This document shows positions 45,101-51,598 of a stretch of 64,000 nucleotides of DNA, piece by piece (the stretch's first letter is position 1; each line of letters starts with the position of its first letter). Source of the DNA: Bacillus sp. CECT 9360 (lineage in GTDB: Bacteria > Bacillota > Bacilli > Bacillales > DSM-1321); assembly GCF_918741275.1 (NCBI RefSeq), contig NZ_CAKKNA010000003.1, forward strand, positions 248,001 through 312,000, in the 5' to 3' direction. The notes under the pieces were generated by a model. That model had not been told where the DNA came from and made no database searches. It saw nothing but the letters and a program-made list of their open reading frames with translations. The position numbers and the translations under genes are program-made.

Positions 45101-47668
45101 CGGATTCCATTTTAACGAAATATCGTTGCCGTTATTGATCGTTTGAACCAAATTTTCGGGTTTCTGCAAGAACGTGGAGCCTAATAAGATATTGATTTTA
45201 CTTCCTTCTGCTGATTCCCCGAAACGATCGCTGAAAGCATGAACTTCGTATTTGTAATTACCCTCAGGCATATTCGTAAAGACATTGGATACACCGGTTA
45301 CGGTTTTCTTCAGAACTTTTTCGTCATTAATAACCTGATAAATTTTGTAGCTTGTCGCGTATGGAACCGCAGTCCAGGTTAAGGATATGTCGTTACCATT
45401 ATTAATTTTGAAAGAAGGATTGGCAGGCGCTCCTAATTTAGGATGAACCAACGATACTTTCAATTCCGCGCCATTCGGTGATTCGCCATAAAAAGGTGAT
45501 ACAGAATGAATGACGAAATCATAATCGCCTTCTGCCATATTAGTTAGAGCAGCAGTCGTACTTTGTACCGTGCGTGTTAGCACTTTTTCGCCATCGATTA
45601 AGCGATAGATTTTATAGCTGCTCGCATACTGGACGGCAGTCCATCTTAAGCTAATATCATTTCCGTTACCAATTGTGGAAGTCAGATTCGTTGGCGCTTC
45701 CATCGTTTGTCCGTTTAGCGTCACGTCAACTCTGGTACCCGCCTGTGATTCTCCGAAACGGGACGAATAGGAGTGAACCTGATATGTGTACTCACCAGGA
45801 AGTACATTACTATAAGAAATAGTTTTCCCAGACACTGTACTTTTTAAAATTTTCTCGCCATTCACAATCTGGTACACCTTATAATTTGTGGCATACTCAG
45901 CTACATCCCAGCTTAACGAAAATTCAGTTCCGCTTTTAACGGTTTGTATTACATTAATCGGAGCCTGCATTTCCGGTAAAACCACAGGGATAGAGAGGCG
46001 TTTGCCCTCTTGTGATTCCCCAAAACGAGTACTGTTTGAATGGATTACATATTCATAATCTCCTGCAGGCTGGTTAGCATAAGTTACGGTTGTGCCGGCA
46101 ACCGTGCTTTTTAAAACTTTTTCGCCATTAATCACTTGGTACACTTTGTAATTGTTAGCATTTGGTGCTGCAGTCCATGTCAAAACAATATCATTTCCAT
46201 TTTGGATCTTATAAGACGCTTCCGCTGGGGCTGTCATCGTTACAGATCCAACGTTAAAGGAAACTTTGCTTCCTTCCGCAGACTCTCCAAAACGAGTACT
46301 GTATGAATGGATTACATATTCATAATCTCCTACAGGCTGGTTAGCAAAAGTTACGGCTGTGCCAGTAACCGTGCTTTTTAAAGCTTTTTCGCCATTAATC
46401 ACTTGATACACTTTATAATTGTTGGCATTTGGTGCAGCAGTCCAAGTCAAAGCAATATCATTTCCATTTTGGATCTTATAAGACACTTCCGCTGGGGCTG
46501 TTATCGTTACAGCTTCAACACTAAAGGAAACCTTACTTCCTTCCGCAGACTCTCCAAAACGGTCACTGTAAGAATAGACCTCATAAGAATAATCTCCGGC
46601 TGGCAGGTTTGTATACGTTACCGCAGTTCCGGTTACCGTGCTTTTCAGGACTTTTTCTCCATCAATCACTTGATAAATCTTATAACCGGTTGCGTTCGGC
46701 ACACTTCCCCAGCTTAATACAGCATCATTGGTGTTTTGTAACTTAAAAGTCAAACTAGGCGGAGGTGTCATTGTTACCGCACTAACAGTTAATGCAATCG
46801 GAGTGCCTTCTAAGGATTCTCCGAAACGGCCGCTGTAGGAATAAACTTTATATTCATAATCCCCCGCCGGAAGATTTGTTAATTTTGCACTGGTACTGGT
46901 GACTGTGCTTTTTAACTCTTGTTGACCACCAATCACCTGGTAGATTTTATAGCTGGTAGCAAAGTTAACCGCTTGCCATTTAAGGTTTACATCACTACCG
47001 TTTGTAATAGAGAATGACAGGTTTGCCGGCTTTGCCATAACTGGGTGCGTTACATTCACATCCAATTTAGTAGACGGTGGAGATTCTCCATACAATTGAT
47101 TGACTGCCGATACCGTGTAAGTATGTGATCCCTCTGCAGCATTAGCAACGGTGTATGTGCGTGATGAAGTGGATGTTACAAGCGTTTTTTCTCCTTCGGC
47201 CGAAATTTTATAAAGATTATAGCTTTCCGCATATTGAGAGGCCGTCCAACTCAAAACGATATCACTGCCGTTTTGAATCGTATGGGTCAAGCTTGTCGGA
47301 GCAGACATATCAGGATATGCAATGTCAACATCAATCGGTGCACCAGGACCTGATTCATCCTCTCCTGCTATTGTAGAAACAACATAGCTATATTTTCCTT
47401 CAGCAAGATTATTAAGACTGTAACTAGCTGTAGTTGTTTTTCCAAGTAAAGCTAGAGAACCTTCTTTAATTTCATAGACATTATAACCAGTAGCTCCAAA
47501 TACTGAGCTCCATGTCAGTTTCCCGTCATCTGGTGTCGTCTTTTGAAAAGTCAAATTACTTGGAGGCAGAATACTGCCGGTATTCGCTAGTGCGCTTCCG
47601 AGTGGAACGGCCAATTGATACACGAAAATTGCAAAAACTAGAATGATACTTAATGAACGTTTTATCAT
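42161..47668 (-). CDS. Giant exported FN3/Ig-repeat protein (putative adhesin or matrix protein)
   Basis: 1835 residues. Signal peptide at 1-28 (SLSIILVFAIFVYQLAVPLG). Residues about 33-1180 are 13 fibronectin-III-like repeats of about 88 residues, each with a GNDI.L.W core and a Y.VYQ.I.GEK.L segment. Residues about 1185-1765 are six closely similar repeats (DKTAPVTES...DTW..., SGVAKTYYSI, EGTSF, VDEAGNKEEV) of the OmpL47/Ig-like type plus one diverged copy. The last 70 residues form a unique tail ending DNFSW. No LPXTG motif or anchoring helix is visible, so it may be secreted or held by the tail. Neighbouring FN3 units are almost identical in DNA near 46010-46560. Expression is under a c-di-GMP-I riboswitch. 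Confidence 0.9.
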   Translation of the reverse strand: MIKRSLSIILVFAIFVYQLAVPLGSALANTGSILPPSNLTFQKTTPDDGKLTWSSVFGATGYNVYEIKEGSLALLGKTTTASYSLNNLAEGKYSYVVSTIAGEDESGPGAPIDVDIAYPDMSAPTSLTHTIQNGSDIVLSWTASQYAESYNLYKISAEGEKTLVTSTSSRTYTVANAAEGSHTYTVSAVNQLYGESPPSTKLDVNVTHPVMAKPANLSFSITNGSDVNLKWQAVNFATSYKIYQVIGGQQELKSTVTSTSAKLTNLPAGDYEYKVYSYSGRFGESLEGTPIALTVSAVTMTPPPSLTFKLQNTNDAVLSWGSVPNATGYKIYQVIDGEKVLKSTVTGTAVTYTNLPAGDYSYEVYSYSDRFGESAEGSKVSFSVEAVTITAPAEVSYKIQNGNDIALTWTAAPNANNYKVYQVINGEKALKSTVTGTAVTFANQPVGDYEYVIHSYSTRFGESAEGSKVSFNVGSVTMTAPAEASYKIQNGNDIVLTWTAAPNANNYKVYQVINGEKVLKSTVAGTTVTYANQPAGDYEYVIHSNSTRFGESQEGKRLSIPVVLPEMQAPINVIQTVKSGTEFSLSWDVAEYATNYKVYQIVNGEKILKSTVSGKTISYSNVLPGEYTYQVHSYSSRFGESQAGTRVDVTLNGQTMEAPTNLTSTIGNGNDISLRWTAVQYASSYKIYRLIDGEKVLTRTVQSTTAALTNMAEGDYDFVIHSVSPFYGESPNGAELKVSLVHPKLGAPANPSFKINNGNDISLTWTAVPYATSYKIYQVINDEKVLKKTVTGVSNVFTNMPEGNYKYEVHAFSDRFGESAEGSKINILLGSTFLQKPENLVQTINNGNDISLKWNPVTYATSYKVYQIIDGEKVLNRTVPGTSTVFTNMPQGDYTFEVHAFSDRFGESAESSSVSLLLVFPIMQAPVNPTHSITGGNDITLRWTASTYATGYNVYQIVDGEKIFKRAVTGTSTAFTNMPEGDYTYAVHSISNRFGKSPESSEVKFNLIWPVVQPPVLEASVFNANNITLSWKAVTWANEYRVYKVTDSNKELIYKGTALNHKVYNLTEDIHSYEVTAYNTRFGESAPSNIVTEDIVYPEMQAPVASLTVLNPTSARISWSFTTYANGYNIYEIVDGQPVLVAKNINNLSYTLQNLTYANHEYYVTSSSNSFGESAPSNVVLAKLIVDTKAPETVANASTKWTNQIQEITLDATDDETGVAKTFYSLNDSPFVEGNTISVEEEGVNKLSFYSVDKVGNTETKKTIEVKIDKTAPVTESNATDTWSNKDVEVALTATDAQSGVAKTYYSIDGSEYQEGTFLMVEKEGASQVSYYSMDEAGNKEAVRTVKFNIDKTAPVTESNVPDTWGNGEVAVTLTATDAGNGVAKTYYSVNGSDYSEGTSFTVEKEGVNEVTYYSIDVAGNKEEVRTAEVKIDMTAPVTESNVPDTWGNSDVAVTLTATDSGSGIAKTYYSINGSEYQEGTSFTVDKEAVNQVSYYSVDEVGNKEEVRIAEVKIDKTAPVTETIIPDTWASKDLVITLITTDAGSGVAKTYYSINGSEYQEGTSLAVDKEGASEITFYSVDAAGNKEEVKTIEVKTDKTAPVTDSNATDTWTKEDVAVTLTATDTHSGVAKTYYSINGSEYQEGTSFIVDAEGINRITYYSVDHAGNKEEIQSAEVKIDKTAPVINMDGKVRYQFWNSLQFTYSLEDQLSGLGDRKMIISSPYATGDPRVVEEGAGLTLSKPGKYNLTIQATDAAGNKAEIQKQFFVLLPVKIEASSQALNGNKALFTVRVGLGLSKWPFGLSFFNWVSGYVEFDLYNPGKTSGQVSYGRDNFSW

Positions 47669-47706
47669 GATTTCCCACCTTTTTCCGTGAAAAGGCCAAA
47701 TAAAAA

Positions 47707-47730
47707 ATGAACCTTAAGAACAAGGTTCAT
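47707..47730 (-). terminator. Riboswitch-controlled terminator
   Basis: ATGAACCTT/AAGGTTCAT stem followed on the minus strand by TTTTTTA, between aptamer and the giant gene. It overlaps the antiterminator pairing 47720-47754 (ACAAGG...CCTTGT and CATAG/CTATG). Confidence 0.85.
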
Positions 47731-47754
47731 AGAATAACAACTATGTTTCCTTGT

Positions 47755-47834
47755 GGCTACCGGCTGCCGTTCACACTTTTTCCCGTGTGGGTAGGCCCTT
47801 GGCTTTGCGTCTCATAGTTTCCTATGATTTGCCC
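47755..47834 (-). promoter_or_regulatory. c-di-GMP-I (GEMM) riboswitch upstream of the giant surface protein
   Basis: On the minus strand: GGGCAAATC, GGAAAC tetraloop region, the invariant GAGACGCAAAGCC, AAGGGCCTACCC, and closing CGGCAGCCGGTAGCC. These match the class-I core. The expression platform is a terminator/antiterminator pair 3-48 nt downstream, so c-di-GMP sets read-through into the 5.5-kb gene. The sign (on or off) cannot be read safely. Confidence 0.9.
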
Positions 47835-48281
47835 TTTTCACTTAGTATAGTATGACTTTATATCTAAAATATACCAATTAATAGGATGTTTGTCTAGTAA
47901 AATATGACTATCAATAAGAATAAATACCTATAAAACATACAGGGATTGTATCTGAAGTTTAGTTGTTTTTATCAAATTTGGTTCATCGCTCGTAAATTTG
48001 GATAATAGCTCTTAAATCTCAATAATCGTTCACAAAACAAATGCTGTCGATCGATTAAAACATCTTCATCTCTTATGCAGGATTATTGTAGTAAATAAAG
48101 AATTTTATCAAAGAACAGAAGGATAATGATACTTTTCACGATTTTTCTACCTCATTAAGCCTTTTACTGTAAATACCGAATTCAAAATTATCCCTTCTCC
48201 GCATATGACTAAAAGGATTCCCCATTCTATAGTGGGAACAGGAAAAAGCAAGATCTATCTCCAGCTAAATCACAGATAAAT
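47835..48281. other. Upstream region of the giant gene with repeat array C
   Basis: TATACT (RC of 47848-47853) is a possible -10 just before the riboswitch. A short 20-bp GCTCG-type array (array C) occupies 47975-48038, and its right flank (48038-48150) matches the flank of array B. One AAAGAAC half-site occurs at 48110. No intact gene. Confidence 0.55.
47975..48038. repeat. 20-bp tandem-repeat array C (short)
   Basis: Three to four units of the array-B type (ATCGCTCGTAAATTTGGATA, then diverged) with 20-bp period, followed by a flank homologous to that of array B. Confidence 0.7.
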
Positions 48282-48330
48282 AGGGAACCCTCCACCACCA
48301 TGAACGTACTGTGTGGGGTGAGGGTTCCCT
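48282..48330 (-). terminator. Terminator of the chromate transporter genes
   Basis: AGGGAACCCTC pairs with GAGGGTTCCCT around a long loop just past the stop at 48336. Confidence 0.75.
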
Positions 48331-48335
48331 TATCT

Positions 48336-48863
48336 TTATAAAAACATTGCGCCATAAATCAACGCACCCGCTATAACGTATGCGGGATGTACTTTCATCC
48401 TTTCCATCAACACGTAACTGAGCGCGCCGATGACGACAGTTTGAAGCCAGCCGACGCTTTCATAGGAAGAAAAGAAGAAATCGTAGGTCATCACGCCCAG
48501 CAAGACGGCAATAACAGGCCGTACTACAACGGTCATCCTTTTCACGCGCGGTGATTCTTTATGCTTCATCAGCAAGCCGAGCAAGCCAAGCATTAGAATT
48601 AATGATGGGGCAACAGACGCGAACACACCCATGAACGCTCCTATTATTCCGCCCTGTTCATAGCCGATATAACCTGCCATCTTCGTGGCAATCGGACCTG
48701 GCAGCGCATTCCCAATAGCGAGCACTTCACTGAATTCATTTACCGTCATCCAGCCGTAATGGTCCACCACTTCTTTTTTAACTAAAGGAATCGAAGATGG
48801 ACCTCCCCCGTAACCGAGTATGCCCGGTACGAAAAACGCCCAGAAAATTTGCAAATAGATCAT
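48336..48863 (-). CDS. Chromate transporter, C-terminal-half type
   Basis: 175 residues, five to six helices, with the CHR signature FFVPGILGYGGGPSSIPLVKKE and NALPGPIATKMAGYIGY. Short-chain CHR proteins work as pairs with opposite topology. The ATG at 48863 overlaps the TGA of the upstream partner (ATGA), indicating translational coupling. It exports chromate in known members; the natural substrate may be another anion. Confidence 0.9.
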   Translation of the reverse strand: MIYLQIFWAFFVPGILGYGGGPSSIPLVKKEVVDHYGWMTVNEFSEVLAIGNALPGPIATKMAGYIGYEQGGIIGAFMGVFASVAPSLILMLGLLGLLMKHKESPRVKRMTVVVRPVIAVLLGVMTYDFFFSSYESVGWLQTVVIGALSYVLMERMKVHPAYVIAGALIYGAMFL

Positions 48864-49426
48864 GATGTCGGATTCTCCTTTTCTTCTCCAGGAGAATTTC
48901 TTTTCAAAAGAGCCCCCAATAATAAGGCGAAAATAATAATCGCCGGATGAATGTTTACGGCTTGCATTAGCACCAAACTGACAACTACGAAAACAAACGT
49001 CCAAACCCGTCCCAAGCTCGAATTCATCGACTTCTTAAAGAATTCCCACGTCATCGTCAGCAGCATAACGGCAACAACCGGCACAACTGCAGCAGCCATC
49101 CCTTTCACCCAGGGTTGATCTTTATAGGAGTTCAATACATTTAAAAGCAAAATCATTAACAAAATCGTCGGCACCATTGTCGCGAGAAGCCCATTAAATA
49201 GGCCCCAAACCCCGCCGGCACGGTAGCCGATATATCCGGCAAGTTTAGTTGCAATCGGACCTGGCAACGCATTCGCCAAAGCAAGGATATCGCCGAACTC
49301 ATCGGCTTCCATCCATTTATATTTCTCAACGACTTCTTTCTTAACGAGCGGAATCGATGACGGTCCCCCACCATACCCAAGTATCCCAACCCGAAAGAAA
49401 GCCATAAAAATATCAGCCTGCTTCAA
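48860..49426 (-). CDS. Chromate transporter, N-terminal-half type
   Basis: 188 residues with the same signature (GILGYGGGPSSIPLVKKE; NALPGPIATKLAGYIGY) as its partner and about 45 percent visible identity in the first 80 residues, so the pair arose by duplication. Corresponds to the YwrA/YwrB-type arrangement of Bacillus. Part of the insertion between secA and hpf. Confidence 0.9.
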   Translation of the reverse strand: MKQADIFMAFFRVGILGYGGGPSSIPLVKKEVVEKYKWMEADEFGDILALANALPGPIATKLAGYIGYRAGGVWGLFNGLLATMVPTILLMILLLNVLNSYKDQPWVKGMAAAVVPVVAVMLLTMTWEFFKKSMNSSLGRVWTFVFVVVSLVLMQAVNIHPAIIIFALLLGALLKRNSPGEEKENPTS

Positions 49427-49785
49427 TTGAAATCTTCCTCTCTACCCTGCTCCCAAAAAAATCGAGGGAATAATAATACGAGGGCATCCCTTCATTACTT
49501 ATCATTCTCTCCTATTTTATCATCCGGCGACACTTCCGTCAGTCCACGACCATTCCCGTCTTTTTCGACTAAAAGCTGTGACGGATAAGGATGATCGAGA
49601 TAGTCCAATCCTCCCATTTTACAAAAAATATACTAGTATTATATAGAAACTTTGCTATATTTTTATATATACTAGAGTTGAACTTACTATTAGCATTACT
49701 TTTTCTCAGTAATCGATACGCAAATTATTATAGCAATAATATTTACTTGACACTTTTTCAAAAAGGGATAAGAAAGGAAAATTGA
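49427..49785. other. Intergenic region between the chromate transporters and the 49786 gene
   Basis: AT-rich, no supported gene. A TTGACA at 49747-49752 precedes the 49786 gene but lacks a -10 at the right distance. Confidence 0.4.
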
Positions 49786-49980
49786 ATGATCTACCCAACC
49801 TATCAAAGTAAAAACAACCAAGTCGTCCATATAGTAGAAGATCAACAAATTTGCTTATGCGGTCTTAAACACCATTCCTTTTATGAACTGAACAGAAAAG
49901 ATTTACGAAGCATTGTGTTTAAGCCGGTTGATAACGTCACATGTGAAGATTGCCTTGATAAGTTTAAAGACTTTTCCTAA
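49786..49980 (+). CDS. Hypothetical small protein with cysteine pairs
   Basis: 64 residues from ATG 49786, with AGAAAGGAAAA upstream. It contains CLCGLKHH and CEDCLDKF, spaced 31 residues apart, a possible metal site. The frame is polar and free of repeats, which supports a real gene. No family recognised. Confidence 0.6.
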   Translation: MIYPTYQSKNNQVVHIVEDQQICLCGLKHHSFYELNRKDLRSIVFKPVDNVTCEDCLDKFKDFS

Positions 49981-50003
49981 TTCTATATCACTAAAAAAAT
50001 AAA

Positions 50004-50034
50004 AACGCAGCCCGAAATTTTTCAGGACTGCGTT
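50004..50034 (-). terminator. hpf terminator
   Basis: AACGCAG(CCC)/(GGA)CTGCGTT stem followed on the minus strand by TTTTATTTTTTT. Confidence 0.88.
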
Positions 50035-50053
50035 GATTTCATTTATCATCCAT

Positions 50054-50611
50054 TTAGCTTGGCTCGATTAACCCATAGCGGCCATCCTTACGGCGGTACA
50101 CTACATTAGTTGTACTTGTTTCAGCATTTGTGTAAACGAAGAAATTATGTCCCAGCATATTCATCTGCAGAATCGCTTCTTCGCTATCCATCGGCTTCAG
50201 GTCGAAGCGTTTATTACGGACAACCTCTAAGTCGTTATCCTCTTCTTCCTCGAAAGGAACTGTCTCAGTTTCTTCAAATGTTGTTGCGAACATTTCGGAA
50301 GTACTTCCAGTCGCCCTGAACTTGCGGTTAACCTTCGTCTTATGTTTACGAATTTGGCGCTCAAGCTTATCAGTAATCAGGTCAATCGCTGCGTACATAT
50401 CAGCATTTGCTTCCTCGGCGCGCAATACCAAATTCGTCATGGGGACCGTCACTTCTACCTTGGACGTGTTATTAAGAACCTTCAAATTCACATGTGCATC
50501 AGCAGTTGGCGTATTACTGAAATACCGTTCCAATTTGCCGATTTTTTTCTCTACATACTCTCTAATTGCTGGAGTTACCTCAATGTTTTCACCGCGAACG
50601 TTGTAATTCAT
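50054..50611 (-). CDS. hpf: Ribosome hibernation promoting factor, long form
   Basis: 185 residues. The N-terminal S30AE domain (1-105) binds the 30S decoding centre; the C-terminal domain (about 128-184, NKRFDLKPMDSEEAILQMNM...VYRRKDGRYGLIEP) mediates dimerisation into 100S ribosomes. AAAGGAGG precedes the ATG. A sigma-B-type promoter lies upstream, as for B. subtilis yvyD. Confidence 0.97.
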   Translation of the reverse strand: MNYNVRGENIEVTPAIREYVEKKIGKLERYFSNTPTADAHVNLKVLNNTSKVEVTVPMTNLVLRAEEANADMYAAIDLITDKLERQIRKHKTKVNRKFRATGSTSEMFATTFEETETVPFEEEEDNDLEVVRNKRFDLKPMDSEEAILQMNMLGHNFFVYTNAETSTTNVVYRRKDGRYGLIEPS

Positions 50612-50657
50612 AAAGTGAGTCCTCCTTTAGAATAAGACTATATAGTTATATTCTACG

Positions 50658-50683
50658 ATACCCTTAACAAACCCTTCACAAAC
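50658..50683 (-). promoter_or_regulatory. Sigma-B-type promoter of hpf
   Basis: GTTTGT-N14-GGGTAT on the minus strand fits the sigma-B consensus GTTTAA-N12-14-GGGTAT. About 47 bp before the start codon. B. subtilis hpf is sigma-B- and sigma-H-dependent. Confidence 0.7.
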
Positions 50684-50781
50684 AGTTGATAATTTGTGTC
50701 GAATTATGAAAAATGAGTCGAAAGTTGTAAATATGGATGGTATCGTATTTACATTATTATAACAATTCTTATGACTTAAGA

Positions 50782-50814
50782 AAACCAACCATGCCTGAAA
50801 AGTATGGTTGGTTT
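50782..50814. terminator. fliT operon terminator
   Basis: AAACCAACCAT/ATGGTTGGTTT, an 11-bp stem between fliT and the hpf promoter. Confidence 0.85.
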
Positions 50815-50826
50815 GAAAAATATTCT

Positions 50827-51177
50827 TTAATTTTTTTTATCATAAAACATTCCGTCGGTGGAAAGCGGTTGATAAGGGTTGGCGTACTTCTTATGATTTT
50901 CTTTTTTCTGCTTGATTTCTTTAAGGTCGAGGCCGATTTTTTGTTTAACAAGAAGCAGTTTCTCGTTTAATGATTTCTCCATTGCAATCAGCTTTCGTCC
51001 AAGTTCAACTTCCGCTTCTGTATAAGGCTGGTTGAAATCTTTCAGTAAGACCTGCCTTTCGTCGAGCATTGTTTCAATCACGCCAACGCCTTCATCCCTG
51101 TCATCAGCTTGCTGTATACTTTCGGCAAGATTTATCAGAATACTAGTCGATTCATAATAGGCCTGCAAACGATTCAT
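50827..51177 (-). CDS. fliT: Flagellar protein FliT
   Basis: 116 residues, helical, with the Bacillus FliT pattern (ESTSILINLAES...MLDERQVLLKDF). Chaperone-like protein encoded after fliS. The ATG overlaps the fliS stop (TAATG). Assignment relies on both pattern and position. Confidence 0.82.
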   Translation of the reverse strand: MNRLQAYYESTSILINLAESIQQADDRDEGVGVIETMLDERQVLLKDFNQPYTEAEVELGRKLIAMEKSLNEKLLLVKQKIGLDLKEIKQKKENHKKYANPYQPLSTDGMFYDKKN

Positions 51178-51581
51178 TAAACAGACCCGCCCTGTGAGTA
51201 TTGCTTCTGGCGGTTTATTAGGATGACCTGTTTCCAAGTGTCACGGAATTCTGTAATAAACTCTTCCACTTCATTTAAGATGCCGCTATCATTTTTGACA
51301 TTTGCTTCAATTAACTGGCGGAGCAGATAATCGTAAAGGGTCATCATTTGTTTGGAAACTTCCAAATCCATGTTCAAAGTCACCATCAATTCCTGAATGA
51401 TGTTCTGGGCTTTTTGAATATTTGTGTTTCTATTTTCAATAGATCCTTCTGTGATTGCTATCTTTGCCTGTGAAATAAATTTTAAACAGCCATTATAAAG
51501 CATTAGGGTCAAATCACCCGCTGAGGCTGTGTTTACTGAATTCTGTTGATAGGCTTGATATGGATTGCCAAGAGCCATCAT
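51177..51581 (-). CDS. fliS: Flagellin export chaperone FliS
   Basis: 134 residues, opening NPYQAYQQNSVNTASAGDLTLMLY, the FliS signature. It binds the flagellin C-terminus before export. In Bacillus FliS also takes part in the FliW-CsrA-Hag circuit. Confidence 0.96.
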   Translation of the reverse strand: MMALGNPYQAYQQNSVNTASAGDLTLMLYNGCLKFISQAKIAITEGSIENRNTNIQKAQNIIQELMVTLNMDLEVSKQMMTLYDYLLRQLIEANVKNDSGILNEVEEFITEFRDTWKQVILINRQKQYSQGGSV

Positions 51582-51598
51582 TAGACACTTCCTTTATA

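Noticed and set aside
49591-49785. 64-codon plus-strand frame before the 49786 gene
   Set aside because: No ribosome site, AT-driven Leu/Ile/Tyr composition, and it runs across the likely promoter region of the next gene.
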